DNA of 41,440 bases. Origin: Corynebacterium glyciniphilum AJ 3170 (lineage in GTDB: Bacteria > Actinomycetota > Actinomycetes > Mycobacteriales > Mycobacteriaceae). Made by a program: the position numbers and the translations under genes. The stretch spans positions 1-41,440 of the forward strand of contig NZ_VDYZ01000020.1 of NCBI RefSeq assembly GCF_007673095.1, written 5' to 3'. Shown piece after piece: positions 16,637 to 25,672 of this stretch; the first letter of the stretch is position 1; every line of letters begins with the position of its first letter. The notes under the pieces are model-generated. The model searched no databases. It saw only the letters and a program-made list of their open reading frames with translations, and was not told the DNA's origin.

Positions 16637-17740
16637 TCACAGGCTGATGATGTCGTTCATCTTCTGCTGGGCAGCCCCGGATTCGAGTGCGTCGCGTGCC
16701 ACGGCGAGTTGGGTGCTGAGCGCTAACTTCAGGTCGTCGCCCTCCCAACCGTGTACCGCCGTCAGGGCCGCGGCTGCGTTGATCAAGACGGCGTCCTTGA
16801 TAGCTCCGGTGATCTCACCGGCCATGAGACGTCTGGCGATGTCCGCGTTGTACTGGGGGTCGCCGCCTCTGAGCGCGTCATCGTCGTAGACGTCGAGACC
16901 GTAGGTGCGCGGATTGATGGTGAACTCACCGGTTCGTCCCGCTTCATCAACGGTGACGACCTCTGTGGGGGCACAGACGCTGATCTCGTCCATGCCGTCG
17001 AGCCCCCGTACGATCAGCGCCCGCACGCCCTGATGGGCGAATGCCCCGCCCATGATGGGCATCATGTCGCGGAAGGCGCAGCCGATGAGGCCGAACTTCG
17101 GTCCTGCGGGGTTCGTCATCGGCCCGAGCAGATTGAAGAGGGTGGGGACAGCCAGCTCGGAGCGCACCGGCCCAGCGAAACGCATCGCGGGGTGGTACGT
17201 CTTGGCGAACATGAAGGCGAAGCCGGTCTTCAGGGCGTCCTCATGGATCGTCTCTGGGGAGCGGTCGATGTCGAGCCCGAGCACCTCCAGGACGTCAGCA
17301 CCGCCACATCTGGAGGACGCTGCACGGTTGCCGTGCTTCACGACCGGCACTCCGGTGGCCGCCACCACGAAGGAGGCCATGGTGGAGATGTTCACGGTGT
17401 GGTGGCCGTCGCCGCCCGTACCGACGATGTCGACGGCATCCGGGATGTCGCTGAAGTCCACGGGAGTGGCGTACGCCCGCATCGCCGACGCAGCGGCGGA
17501 GAGTTCGGCAGCCGTGATCCCCTTGACGCGGAGTCCGAACGCGAAGGCGGCGAGCTGTGCGTCAGTCGCGCCGCCCTCCATGATGCGGCTGACTGCCCAG
17601 GTGATCTGGGATTCACTGAGTTCCTCGTGCCGCCCGATACGGTCAAGTACCCCTGGCCACGTGAAGTAGCTTTCCGGTAGGCGGTCGGAGCCCAGCGGCG
17701 TGATGTGGTCCGGGGTGGTCAGACTCAGATCGTCGGGCAT
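16637..17740 (-). CDS. trpD: Anthranilate phosphoribosyltransferase (TrpD)
   Basis: Transfers the phosphoribosyl group of PRPP to anthranilate in tryptophan synthesis. The product is 367 aa, family-typical with a short N-terminal extension of about 20 residues. The PRPP-binding GTGGDGHHTVNIST motif and the KHGNRAASSRCGGADVLEVLG segment are complete, and the N-terminal helical domain (MEGGATDAQLAAFAFGLRVKG) is present. The ATG at 17740 is preceded by GAGAGGACG. No other trp gene is nearby; an isolated trpD beside ctaE is also found in M. tuberculosis (Rv2192c), so it may be a second copy besides an operon gene or the only one. This cannot be decided here. Confidence 0.94.
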   Translation of the reverse strand: MPDDLSLTTPDHITPLGSDRLPESYFTWPGVLDRIGRHEELSESQITWAVSRIMEGGATDAQLAAFAFGLRVKGITAAELSAAASAMRAYATPVDFSDIPDAVDIVGTGGDGHHTVNISTMASFVVAATGVPVVKHGNRAASSRCGGADVLEVLGLDIDRSPETIHEDALKTGFAFMFAKTYHPAMRFAGPVRSELAVPTLFNLLGPMTNPAGPKFGLIGCAFRDMMPIMGGAFAHQGVRALIVRGLDGMDEISVCAPTEVVTVDEAGRTGEFTINPRTYGLDVYDDDALRGGDPQYNADIARRLMAGEITGAIKDAVLINAAAALTAVHGWEGDDLKLALSTQLAVARDALESGAAQQKMNDIISL

Positions 17741-18196
17741 CAGTGTCGTCCTCTCGAAGTTGGATGTCTGTGTCCGTCCGCTCATCGGTGAGCGGCTGCG
17801 GACGGATCCATCCTATTACGCGTGACGGCGCTCGGGGCGCCGGAGGGGGTCGCGAGGTGCGGAGATTCGTTGCGTGGGGCCGTTCCGGGTAAGCTACTGG
17901 GAGGCCGTTGACGTAATTGCCGGGACCGGTTCCCGGGCGGCGCCTCACCTCCCCTGAAACGGGGGTGGTTCGGCGGGGTGGGGACCCGACCGGGGGAGAG
18001 GGCGGGTTCTCGCTGCGGGAGGTCAACCTGCGGAGATACAGTGCCGTCGTAATTCAGGGCGAAGAGTTCCCGGCTAACCCCGTTTGTGGTGAGTTGCCAG
18101 GAAACGTGAAGCGACTACCAGGGGTTTTACAGAAAGGTCGAAACTCGCCGGGGGCGCGAATCGACTAGGGGGCCAGGGTCGGTCATACTTGTACGC
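17741..18196. other. 456-bp GC-rich intergenic region between trpD and ctaE
   Basis: A hairpin near trpD pairs 17773-17781 with 17798-17806 (9 bp). A second palindrome, CCGGGA/TCCCGG, lies at about 17921-17937. Several G- and C-runs follow between 17935 and 18040. No Trp-rich leader peptide, known riboswitch or gene was recognised. The ctaE -10 is at its right end. Confidence 0.6.
18184..18189 (+). promoter_or_regulatory. Candidate -10 (CATACT) of ctaE
   Basis: CATACT ends 7 nt before the GTG at 18197 and there is no ribosome-binding site; leaderless mRNA likely. Confidence 0.4.
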
Positions 18197-18808
18197 GTGA
18201 CGAGCGCAGTTGGAAACCAAAGCATGGCAGCACCACAGCGTGCCGTGACGCTGAACCGACCCAATATGGTCAGCGTCGGCACGATTGTGTTCCTGTCCCA
18301 GGAATTGATGTTCTTCGCGGGCCTGTTCGCGATGTACTTCGTCTCGAAGGCGAACTCGAACGGTAACTGGCCCTCCGAGCCGACCCATCTCAACGTCCCC
18401 TTTGCTCTGGCGATCACCGTCATTCTGGTGTCGTCGTCGTTCACCGCCCAGTGGGGGGTGTTCGCCGCGGAGCGTGGCGACGTGTTCGGCCTCCGTAAGT
18501 GGTACGCACTCACTATCGTGCTCGGGACGATCTTCGTCATCGGGCAGGGGTATGAGTACGTTGCCCTCGTGCAGGAGGGGACGACGATCTCGAGCAGCGT
18601 CTACGGGTCGGTGTTCTTCATCACCACCGGCTTCCACGGCGCACACGTCATCGCCGGCGTGCTTGCTTTCGTCGTGGTGATTCTTCGCACGATGAAGTCG
18701 AAGTTCACCCCGGCCCAGGCCACCGCCGCCGTCGTCGTGTCCTACTACTGGCACTTCGTCGATGTCGTGTGGATCGGACTGTGGATCACCATTTACTTCA
18801 TCCAGTAG
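18197..18808 (+). CDS. ctaE: Cytochrome c oxidase (aa3) subunit III
   Basis: A membrane subunit of the terminal oxidase, 203 aa. Five hydrophobic segments are visible, consistent with the short actinobacterial form: [85 protein letters not shown] and [18 protein letters not shown]. The FHGAHVIAG and [11 protein letters not shown] motifs are diagnostic. The GTG start agrees with the N-terminus MTSAVGN of C. glutamicum CtaE. It heads the ctaE-qcrCAB unit. Confidence 0.96.
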   Translation: MTSAVGNQSMAAPQRAVTLNRPNMVSVGTIVFLSQELMFFAGLFAMYFVSKANSNGNWPSEPTHLNVPFALAITVILVSSSFTAQWGVFAAERGDVFGLRKWYALTIVLGTIFVIGQGYEYVALVQEGTTISSSVYGSVFFITTGFHGAHVIAGVLAFVVVILRTMKSKFTPAQATAAVVVSYYWHFVDVVWIGLWITIYFIQ

Positions 18809-18880
18809 GCCGGACGGGCCGATGTGTGACGCTCGGCCGTTAAGCCCATCGCCTTCCAAATGACGAGTTAAGGGAACAAG

Positions 18881-19789
18881 ATGGATACGAACAATCCAAC
18901 TCCCGAGGGGGAGAACCCGGTGGTGGACCCCACCCCGGCATCCACAACAGGCAAGAAGCGTCGTACCCGACGTAAACTGCGCCGGACGATGGCCGGAGCG
19001 CTCGCGCTCGTGCTCGGCCTGACCGGCGCCGGCCTGGTCGCCCAGGCATTTACCCCGGACCCGCAGTCAGCGACCGCGCAACAGGATGCGCAGTCCATGA
19101 TCACGCAGGGTCAGGAGATCTACGAGGTCGCCTGCATCACCTGCCACGGTGCCAACCTCCAGGGTGTCGAGGACCGCGGTCCCTCCCTGGTCGGCGTCGG
19201 TGAGGGTGCCGTGTACTTCCAGGTCCACTCCGGTCGTATGCCGATGAAGCGTAACGAGGCGCAGGCTGACCGCAAGGACGCCCGCTTCAATGAAGCTCAG
19301 ACCCTCGCACTCGCTGCATACGTCAACGCCAACGGCGGCGGCCCCGGGATCGTCAAGGACGAGGACGGGACCATCGCCATGGATTCCCTGCGTGGCTCCC
19401 ACAACAACGACGGCGAGATCGATCCGTCGGACGTCTCCCGCGGTTCCGACCTCTTCCGTCTGAACTGTGCCTCCTGCCACAACTTCACAGGTCGTGGTGG
19501 AGCCCTGTCCGGGGGTAAGTACGCCCCGGATCTGGACTCGGCCAATGAGCAGGAGATCTACCAGGCAATGCTCACCGGCCCCCAGAACATGCCGAAGTTC
19601 TCGGACCGTCAGCTCACCGCGGACGAGAAGAAGGACATCATCGCCTTCATCAAGTCGTCCAAGGAGACCCCGAACCCCGGTGGACTCGGACTCGGCGGGA
19701 TCGGCCCGGTCACTGAGGGTATGTTGATGTGGATCGTCGGGATCGTCGTGCTCATCGGCGCGGCCATGTGGATTGGAACCCGGTCATGA
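18881..19789 (+). CDS. qcrC: Diheme cytochrome c1 (QcrC)
   Basis: The c-type cytochrome of the actinobacterial bc1 complex. It carries two haems and hands electrons directly to CtaC without a soluble cytochrome c. The product is 302 aa. After a basic N-terminus there is a hydrophobic segment (about 37-56). Two CxxCH haem sites are visible, C85-C88-H89 and C196-C199-H200, and a C-terminal membrane anchor lies at about 279-298. ATG start with AAGGGAAC upstream. Its TGA overlaps the qcrA ATG (ATGA). Confidence 0.97.
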   Translation: MDTNNPTPEGENPVVDPTPASTTGKKRRTRRKLRRTMAGALALVLGLTGAGLVAQAFTPDPQSATAQQDAQSMITQGQEIYEVACITCHGANLQGVEDRGPSLVGVGEGAVYFQVHSGRMPMKRNEAQADRKDARFNEAQTLALAAYVNANGGGPGIVKDEDGTIAMDSLRGSHNNDGEIDPSDVSRGSDLFRLNCASCHNFTGRGGALSGGKYAPDLDSANEQEIYQAMLTGPQNMPKFSDRQLTADEKKDIIAFIKSSKETPNPGGLGLGGIGPVTEGMLMWIVGIVVLIGAAMWIGTRS

Positions 19790-20991
19790 GTGAGATCAAG
19801 AGCAGCTACTCTGAAGAAGAGATCAAGGGCATGAGCGACGAGGAGCTCGCCCGCCTCGGCACCGAGATGGACGACGTCACCGTCGCCTACCGTAAGGAGC
19901 GTTTCCCGGTCGAGGGCGATCCCGCTGAGAAGCGTGCCGCACGTGGCGTCGGTTTCTGGTGGGCCCTGTCCGTGATCTTCGGGCTCGCGTTCGTCGCCGT
20001 CTACCTGTTCTGGCCCTGGGAGTACAAGCATCTCGCTGAGGACGGTCTCTGGGTCTACTCGCTCTACACCCCGCTTCTCGGTGTGACGTCCGGTCTGTCG
20101 ATCATCACCCTCGGCATCGGTGCGGTCCAGTTCTCCAAGAAGTTCGTCCCCGAGGAGATCGCGGTCCAGAAGCGTCACGACGGTCCGTCCGACGAGGTCG
20201 ACCGCCGTACAATGACCGCGCTGCTCAACGACGCCTGGAAGACGTCGACCCTGGGCCGTCGGAAGGTCCTGATGGGTCTCGGCGGCGCCGGTGTCGCGCT
20301 GGCCGGCGTGGCGATCGCTCTGCCTTTGGGCGGTATCGTCAAGAACCCGTGGAAGCCCCGTGCGATGGGTATCGACGGCGACGGAACACTGTGGACCACG
20401 GGCTGGACGCTCGTCAATGACGGCGAGAAAGTGTACCTCGGTAGGGACACGGGTGCCATCGCCGAGGAGCACGACGGACACTGGAGCACGCAGGGCGTGA
20501 ACCGTCTGATCCGCGTGCGCCCGGAGGATCTCGACGCCGGTGCCATGGAGACGGTGTTCCCCATGACCCAGGACATGGTCAACGACCATGACGACTTCAA
20601 CCCTGAGCGTGACGTGTACGAGGAGCAGATGCACTCGATCCACGGTTCCCGCAACGCGGTCATGTTGATTCGTCTCCGTCACTCTGACGCCGTCAAGGCC
20701 GTCCAGCGTGAGGGTCAGGAGGACTTCCACTACGGCGACTACTACGCGTACTCGAAGATCTGTACCCACATCGGTTGCCCGACCTCGCTCTACGAGCAGC
20801 AGACCAACCGCATTCTCTGCCCGTGCCACCAGTCGCAGTTCGATGCGCTGCACTGGGGTAAGCCGGTGTTCGGTCCGGCCGCACGCGCCCTGCCCGAGCT
20901 GTCCATCAACGTCGATGAAGACGGGTTCCTGTACGCGGACAAGAACTTCGTCGAGCCCGTCGGCCCTGCCTTCTGGGAGCGTCAGTCATGA
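19786..20991 (+). CDS. qcrA: Rieske iron-sulfur subunit (QcrA)
   Basis: The high-potential 2Fe-2S protein of cytochrome bc1, 401 aa. Three membrane segments at about 56-77, 88-115 and 160-184 are the actinobacterial form (one in most bacteria). Cluster ligands are C326/H328 and C345/H348, with C331 and C347 placed for the usual disulfide (CTHIGCP and CPCHQSQFD). The ATG at 19786 overlaps the qcrC stop, and the TGA overlaps the qcrB start, so translation of the three genes is coupled. Confidence 0.97.
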   Translation: MSEIKSSYSEEEIKGMSDEELARLGTEMDDVTVAYRKERFPVEGDPAEKRAARGVGFWWALSVIFGLAFVAVYLFWPWEYKHLAEDGLWVYSLYTPLLGVTSGLSIITLGIGAVQFSKKFVPEEIAVQKRHDGPSDEVDRRTMTALLNDAWKTSTLGRRKVLMGLGGAGVALAGVAIALPLGGIVKNPWKPRAMGIDGDGTLWTTGWTLVNDGEKVYLGRDTGAIAEEHDGHWSTQGVNRLIRVRPEDLDAGAMETVFPMTQDMVNDHDDFNPERDVYEEQMHSIHGSRNAVMLIRLRHSDAVKAVQREGQEDFHYGDYYAYSKICTHIGCPTSLYEQQTNRILCPCHQSQFDALHWGKPVFGPAARALPELSINVDEDGFLYADKNFVEPVGPAFWERQS

Positions 20992-22634
20992 GCACACCCA
21001 CAAAGCCTTCCCACCTGGCCCAGGCGGCCAATAACTTCGATGAGCGTTACACCGCAGCAGGTGGCCTCCGGAAGCAGATGAACAAGGTCTTCCCGAGCCA
21101 CTGGTCGTTCATGCTCGGTGAGATCGCCCTCTACTCGTTCATCATCCTGCTGCTGTCAGGTGTCTACCTGACACTGTTCTTCGACCCCTCCCTGTCGAAG
21201 GTCGTTTACGAGGGTGCGTACGCGCCCCTCAACGGCGTCGAGATGTCCCGGGCCTACGAGACCGCCCTGAACATCTCCTTCGAGGTCCGCGGCGGACTCT
21301 TCATCCGTCAGGTGCACCACTGGGCGGCACTGCTGTTCGCCGTGTCGATCATGGTCCACATGATGCGCATCTTCTTCACGGGTGCCTTCCGTAAGCCCCG
21401 TGAGGCGAACTGGATCATCGGCTGCGTCCTGCTGCTGTTGTCCATCGCTGAGGGCTTCATGGGCTACTCCCTGCCCGACGACCTGCTCTCGGGTGTCGGC
21501 CTCCGCATCATGTCGGCCATCATCATCGGTCTGCCTATCATCGGCACCTGGCTCCACTGGATCATGTTCGCCGGCGACTTCCCGGGTGACATCATCATCC
21601 CGCGTCTGTACATCGCCCACGTCCTGCTGATCCCCGCGATCCTGCTCGCGCTCATCGCGGCACACCTGGCGCTGGTGTGGTACCAGAAGCACACGCAGTT
21701 CCCCGGACCCGGCCGTACCGAACGCAACGTCGTCGGTGCCCGCGTGATCCCGGTCTTCGCCGTGCACTCCGTGGCGTTCGGCCTGATCACCTTCGGTTTC
21801 GTCGCACTGCTGGCCGGCGTGTTCCAGATCAACGCCATCTGGAACCTCGGCCCGTACAACCCCTCGCAGGTGTCTGCCGGCTCGCAGCCCGACATCTACA
21901 TGCTGTGGACTGACGGTGCAGCCCGAATCATGCCCGCATGGGAGCTGTACCTCGGCAGTTACACCATTCCCGCAGTGGTGTGGGTCGCGGTCCTGCTGGG
22001 CATCCTGGTGATGCTGCTCTTCGCCTACCCCTGGATCGAACAGCGGTTCACGAAGGACACGGCGCACCACAACCTGCTGCAGCGTCCGCGCGACGTCCCG
22101 GTCCGTACCTCGCTGGGTGTCATGGCCCTGGTCGCCTACGCGATCCTGACGATTTCAGGTGGTAACGACCACGTGGCGGTGTTCTTCCACATCTCGCTGA
22201 ACGCCATGACGTGGATCGGCCGCATCGGCTTCATCATGCTGCCTCCGGTCGCCTACTTCGTCACCTACCGGATCTGTCTGGGTCTCCAGCGGTCGGACCG
22301 TGAGGTGCTGGAACACGGTATCGAGACCGGCACGATCAAGCAGCTCCCGTCCGGTGGGTTCATCGAGGTGCACCAGCCTCTCGGCCCGGTCGACGAGCAC
22401 GGGCACCCGATCCCGCTCGACTACGCGGGTGCGCAGGTTCCCAGGAGGCTCAACCAGCTCGGCTTCGCCGGACAACCCGGTCGTGGCTCGTTGTTCTCCC
22501 CGGACCCCGAGGACATTGTGTCCCAGGTCGAGAAGATCGAGGAAGCCAACGAGCACGAGCACAAGGAGATGCTGTTGCGTCTCCAGGAGGAGAACCGTCG
22601 TAAGCTCGGCGACGAGGGGCACGAGAATCCCTGA
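20988..22634 (+). CDS. qcrB: Cytochrome b subunit (QcrB)
   Basis: The quinol-oxidising membrane core of cytochrome bc1 and the target of Q203-type inhibitors in mycobacteria. The product is 548 aa, longer than canonical cytochrome b because of a hydrophilic C-terminal extension of about 120 residues ending in a Glu/Lys-rich helix. The haem histidines are H110/H124 and H211/H226; the 15-residue second spacing is the b6f-like form found in actinobacteria. GGDNDHVAVF marks the C-terminal membrane part. ATGA overlap with qcrA. A strong terminator follows. Confidence 0.97.
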   Translation: MSTPTKPSHLAQAANNFDERYTAAGGLRKQMNKVFPSHWSFMLGEIALYSFIILLLSGVYLTLFFDPSLSKVVYEGAYAPLNGVEMSRAYETALNISFEVRGGLFIRQVHHWAALLFAVSIMVHMMRIFFTGAFRKPREANWIIGCVLLLLSIAEGFMGYSLPDDLLSGVGLRIMSAIIIGLPIIGTWLHWIMFAGDFPGDIIIPRLYIAHVLLIPAILLALIAAHLALVWYQKHTQFPGPGRTERNVVGARVIPVFAVHSVAFGLITFGFVALLAGVFQINAIWNLGPYNPSQVSAGSQPDIYMLWTDGAARIMPAWELYLGSYTIPAVVWVAVLLGILVMLLFAYPWIEQRFTKDTAHHNLLQRPRDVPVRTSLGVMALVAYAILTISGGNDHVAVFFHISLNAMTWIGRIGFIMLPPVAYFVTYRICLGLQRSDREVLEHGIETGTIKQLPSGGFIEVHQPLGPVDEHGHPIPLDYAGAQVPRRLNQLGFAGQPGRGSLFSPDPEDIVSQVEKIEEANEHEHKEMLLRLQEENRRKLGDEGHENP

Positions 22635-22656
22635 CCGTCCCCCGGAACGACGTTGG

Positions 22657-22704
22657 CACCCCGTCCCGCCCCGCATCTGATGCGGCGGCAGGGCGGGGTG
22701 TTTT
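22657..22704 (+). terminator. Terminator of the ctaE-qcrCAB unit
   Basis: CACCCCG (22657-22663) pairs with CGGGGTG (22694-22700), with an inner hairpin CCGCAT/ATGCGG (22671-22676 with 22680-22685). TTTTC follows directly. It starts 23 nt after the qcrB stop. Confidence 0.9.
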
Positions 22705-22781
22705 CTCGGTGGCCCCTCTGGATCTCCGTCGGGCCCCGTAGTCCTGTCACGGGCCTCTGATCGAGAGTGGACGGCGACCGG

Positions 22782-23336
22782 TCAACGGGAGATCCGGTGC
22801 AGGTACGTCAGCAGGTCCGCGGTGGCGAGTACGTCGTCCACGGCGCGGTGTGACGGCCTGTGGTGGAGACTGAGAGCGTCGGCGAGTGTCGAGAGTCTGT
22901 AGCGCCCGACCTGTTCGCGTGGGATCAGTGACCGTGCCGTGCGTGCCGTGCAGATCGTGTCAGCCGACTCTACGGGGCTTGTCGCGCCGTGCCGCCGGTA
23001 CTCGGCGGACACAAAGGCGATGTCGAAGGCGACATTGTGGCCGACAACCGTCCTGCCGTCCGTGATCGAGGCGACGGTGTCGAGGACGTCGCCGAACCCC
23101 GGCTTGCCCACCAGGTCCCGCCCAGTGATTCCGGTCAGCCGGGAGATCTCGTCGGGCAGCGGCTGTCCGGGGTCGACAAGGGTGTGGAACTCCTCGGCGG
23201 GGCTGCCGTTACGGAGGTGCAGCGTGGCGATCTCGATGATTCTCGCGTCCGCAGGATCGAGGCCTGTGGTTTCGCAGTCGATGATGATGCAGTCGGCCAA
23301 TGCGGCATCGAGGCTACGACGGAGAGTACTTGTCAC
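22782..23336 (-). CDS. DEDDh 3'-5' exonuclease (DnaQ-like)
   Basis: A 184-aa exonuclease-fold protein. Exo I is DCETTGLD, Exo II is HNVAFDIAF, and Exo III is HRAVDDV with the DEDDh histidine. This is the proofreading fold of DnaQ/epsilon and related nucleases. The M. tuberculosis neighbour at this position (Rv2191) also carries a UvrC-like domain; only the exonuclease is present here, so the role may be in repair or RNA turnover rather than replication. The GTG start has TAGACT 8 nt upstream. Confidence 0.88.
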   Translation of the reverse strand: MTSTLRRSLDAALADCIIIDCETTGLDPADARIIEIATLHLRNGSPAEEFHTLVDPGQPLPDEISRLTGITGRDLVGKPGFGDVLDTVASITDGRTVVGHNVAFDIAFVSAEYRRHGATSPVESADTICTARTARSLIPREQVGRYRLSTLADALSLHHRPSHRAVDDVLATADLLTYLHRISR

Positions 23337-23344
23337 AGTTACGC

Positions 23345-23350
23345 AGTCTA
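23345..23350 (-). promoter_or_regulatory. -10 hexamer (TAGACT) of the exonuclease gene
   Basis: TAGACT ends 8 nt before the GTG at 23336; leaderless arrangement. Confidence 0.5.
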
Positions 23351-23450
23351 CGGGGAGGCCCGGACACGGACCCTACAACCGGACGATCAGGGCGGCAGAC
23401 GGTGTGGCGCATGTGGTTGGTGAGGTGTCGAAGCGCGACACGGTTCAGAA

Positions 23451-23466
23451 TGTGACGAGGATCACA
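23451..23466. promoter_or_regulatory. Candidate GlxR (CRP-type) operator
   Basis: TGTGACGAGGATCACA is a perfect TGTGA-N6-TCACA palindrome, the corynebacterial GlxR/CRP consensus. It lies 115 bp before the exonuclease start and 205 bp before the -10 for the NlpC gene. Confidence 0.7.
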
Positions 23467-23606
23467 GTATGGTTTTTGGGGACGGTCCGTGTTCCGTGGG
23501 GAGCGCGCGGCCGACCGTGTCTCCGGGCGTGTTCCTGCAGGTGAGCGGACTGTCCGGGGCTTGGAGGCGATGTCGGGAACATTGAGTCAAGCTTTGGTCG
23601 CGATTC

Positions 23607-23625
23607 GATAACGGTTAAATAACGA
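23607..23625 (+). promoter_or_regulatory. Candidate MtrA box
   Basis: GATAACGG and AATAACGA are 8-bp direct repeats separated by 3 bp, the geometry described for C. glutamicum MtrA, which controls NlpC-type genes. The site is 31 bp upstream of the -35 of the promoter that follows. Confidence 0.5.
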
Positions 23626-23655
23626 AGCGCTCACAGTGTGGTCACGGTCCGATGG

Positions 23656-23685
23656 TTGGACAAGGTCTGCCACGTTTCGTAATCT
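23656..23685 (+). promoter_or_regulatory. Promoter of the NlpC/P60 gene
   Basis: TTGGAC (23656-23661), an 18-nt spacer and TAATCT (23680-23685); the leader would be about 66 nt. Confidence 0.5.
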
Positions 23686-23757
23686 TCTCGTGACCTTAAG
23701 GGGAGCGACGTGACGTTCCCGGCTCCCCGACAGCAATCAGGAAAGGCAACATCCCTC

Positions 23758-24366
23758 ATGGGCAAGCACCGTATGAAGAAGGACCACTCCCGCCGCAACG
23801 CAGTCGCCGTTGCTGCAGTGGGTATGGGCGCCGTCATCGCCCTGCCCGCCACCGCTCAGGCAGTCACCGTCGAGGTTCCGAACACCGACATCAGCGTCGA
23901 TGTCCCGAACGAGGCCGTGGACTTCGCCAAGCAGCACGTGGACGTGGACCCCTTCCTCGCGGCGGCCGACCAGGTCTCCGCACCCATCTCGGGCGGAAGC
24001 GACGCCGTCTCGGCTCCGAGCAGCGTCGGCCAGAAGATCGCCGACGCCGCACTGTCCAAGCAGGGCGCTCCCTACTCCTGGGGCGCTGCCGGCCCGAACG
24101 CCTTCGACTGCTCCGGCCTGACCAGCTGGGCACACCAGCAGGTCGGAAAGTCGATCCCGCGTACCTCCGGTGAGCAGGCGGCATCGGGTACCCCGGTCTC
24201 GATCGACGCTCTCCAGCCCGGCGACGTCGTCTCCTACTACTCGGGCGCATCCCACGTGGCGATCTACATCGGCGACGGTAAGGTCGTCCAGGCACTCAAC
24301 GAGGGCTCCCCGGTTCAGGTCAACGACCTCAACTACATGCCCGTCAACAACGCGGTCCGGTTCTAG
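23758..24366 (+). CDS. Secreted NlpC/P60 peptidase (C40), short form
   Basis: A peptidoglycan endopeptidase expected to cleave the stem peptide outside the membrane; 202 aa. The signal peptide is MGKHRMKKDHSRRN plus a hydrophobic core ending ATAQA (about residue 35). A roughly 50-residue Val/Asp/Ala-rich linker leads to the C40 domain (95-202). The catalytic cysteine is C118 (FDCSG) and the histidine H166 (SHVAIYIGDG). The third polar residue, 12 after the histidine, is Gln178, where the downstream paralogue has His. The ATG at 23758 is preceded by AGGAAAGG. The C40 domain is closely similar to that of the next gene, so the pair arose by tandem duplication. Confidence 0.93.
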   Translation: MGKHRMKKDHSRRNAVAVAAVGMGAVIALPATAQAVTVEVPNTDISVDVPNEAVDFAKQHVDVDPFLAAADQVSAPISGGSDAVSAPSSVGQKIADAALSKQGAPYSWGAAGPNAFDCSGLTSWAHQQVGKSIPRTSGEQAASGTPVSIDALQPGDVVSYYSGASHVAIYIGDGKVVQALNEGSPVQVNDLNYMPVNNAVRF

Positions 24367-24386
24367 GACGTCAGACCGTGTCTTGT

Positions 24387-24431
24387 CGCCCCGGTGAGGT
24401 GGTACCCGCAGTGGTACCCCCTCTCGGGGCG
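24387..24431 (+). terminator. Long hairpin between the two NlpC/P60 genes
   Basis: CGCCCCG (24387-24393) pairs with CGGGGCG (24425-24431), and the interior GAGG-x-GGTACC pairs with GGTACC-x-CCTC. About 17 pairs in a 45-nt stem-loop, 20 nt past the first gene's stop. No T-run. Confidence 0.75.
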
Positions 24432-24464
24432 CGTCGTGTGTCTGAGTACGGCTCCCGGGCACAG

Positions 24465-24492
24465 TTGTGGCAGTATATCGACGTTGTATAGA
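24465..24492 (+). promoter_or_regulatory. Promoter of the RipC-like gene
   Basis: TTGTGG (24465-24470), a 16-nt spacer and TATAGA (24487-24492), giving a leader of about 20 nt before the GTG at 24520. Confidence 0.5.
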
Positions 24493-24519
24493 GAGACAAG
24501 CGAAGAGGTTTCAGAGACA

Positions 24520-25650
24520 GTGAGCATGATCCGCCCGTCCGGGCACCGTAGTTCCACACGCGGCACATCGACCCGCCTCGTCGTAGGCATCGGCACGGCA
24601 GTCGCGCTCACTGTGGCATCGACCTCCGTTGTCGCGGCGGATCCCGCCGCGCCGGCCCCTGCAGACGCCGTTGACACCTCACCCCTCCCGGATGACGCGG
24701 ACGGGCTTCTCGAGCGTCTCGCCGAGGTCTCGCGTCAGGCGCAGGAGGTCAGCGACGAGGTGCAGGAGAACTCCCGTGCGCTCGACGACACCCGCGCTCA
24801 GCTCGACCGCGCGAACCGCGCGGCAGCGCATTACTCGGCGGAAGCCCAGCGAGCCAGGGCCGATGTCGAAGCGAATCGCGGGCCCGTCACGGAGCTCTCG
24901 CAGTCTCTCTACCGTGGTGCCGTCATCGACCCGGTCTCGGCGATGGCAGGCTCGGCCAACCCGCAGGACGCGATTGACCGGCGTGCCTTCGCGAGCGCCT
25001 TGAACGCCGACCGCACCAACACCCTCTCCACCTTCCAGGACGGGCTGAAGGAGGCCGCTGACCTCGAATCCAAGGCGAACCGCTCCAAGGCCTCCGCGGA
25101 CTTCCAGCTCAACCAGCTCGAGATCCGCCAGGGGCAGCTCGATGAGCGGACCCGTGACCTCGACGGGCTGAAGAAGGACATCTCCACCGCGGTGGACGGT
25201 CTCAGCCCAGACCAGAAGCAGCGCTGGGTGGACCGCAACGGGCCCATCGACGTCGATGTCGAGGAGTTCCTGGGCAAGGTCGCAGGCGCAGCCGGGGATG
25301 CGGTCAGCGACGCAGGAGGTGCCGTGGGCGCCGCGATGAGCAAACTGGGTTCACCCTACTCCTGGGGCGCCACGGGCCCCGATTCCTTCGACTGCTCCGG
25401 CCTGATGTTCTGGGCCTACCAGCAGATCGGAAAGTCGGTTCCGCGCACCTCCTCGGCGCAGGTGGCCGGCGGCACCTCCGTCTCCCGCGGCGAGCTTCAG
25501 CCGGGGGACATCGTCGGGTTCTACCCGGGCGTCACCCACGTAGGCATGTACATCGGTGACGGCAAGATCGTCCACGCCTCCGACTACGGCATCCCGGTCC
25601 AGGTCGTGAGCGTCGACAGTATGCCCTTCGCCGGCGCCGCCCGCTACTGA
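24520..25650 (+). CDS. Secreted NlpC/P60 peptidase with coiled coil (RipC-like)
   Basis: A peptidoglycan hydrolase of the RipC (Rv2190c) type used in daughter-cell separation; 376 aa. The signal peptide ends near TSVVAADPA. A long coiled coil (about 60-250; heptads such as LLERLAEVSRQAQEVSDEVQENSRALDDTRAQLDRA) is followed by a Gly/Ala linker and the C40 domain with C292, H340 and H352 (FDCSG, THVGMYIGDGKIVH). In this family the coiled coil is bound by FtsX, which relieves inhibition; whether that holds here is inference. GTG at 24520 (VSMIRPSG) or ATG at 24526 are both possible starts. Confidence 0.92.
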   Translation: MSMIRPSGHRSSTRGTSTRLVVGIGTAVALTVASTSVVAADPAAPAPADAVDTSPLPDDADGLLERLAEVSRQAQEVSDEVQENSRALDDTRAQLDRANRAAAHYSAEAQRARADVEANRGPVTELSQSLYRGAVIDPVSAMAGSANPQDAIDRRAFASALNADRTNTLSTFQDGLKEAADLESKANRSKASADFQLNQLEIRQGQLDERTRDLDGLKKDISTAVDGLSPDQKQRWVDRNGPIDVDVEEFLGKVAGAAGDAVSDAGGAVGAAMSKLGSPYSWGATGPDSFDCSGLMFWAYQQIGKSVPRTSSAQVAGGTSVSRGELQPGDIVGFYPGVTHVGMYIGDGKIVHASDYGIPVQVVSVDSMPFAGAARY

Positions 25651-25672
25651 CCGGTCGTCGGACGCTTCCGTC

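Larger units (their letters stand above)
23337..23757. other. 421-bp regulatory region before the NlpC/P60 pair
   Basis: It contains the exonuclease -10, a GlxR-type palindrome (23451-23466), an MtrA-like direct repeat (23607-23625) and a TTGGAC-18-TAATCT promoter (23656-23685). No gene and no ydaO-type riboswitch signature was seen. Confidence 0.6.

Noticed and set aside
17741..17830. Tryptophan attenuator leader peptide before trpD
   Set aside because: A hairpin exists, but no short reading frame with consecutive Trp codons was found.
19609..20853. A 414-codon open frame on the minus strand across qcrC/qcrA
   Set aside because: Antisense to two well-supported respiratory genes; no recognisable protein.
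23337..23757. c-di-AMP (ydaO) riboswitch before the NlpC/P60 gene
   Set aside because: These switches often precede such genes in actinobacteria, but the conserved sequence blocks are not present.
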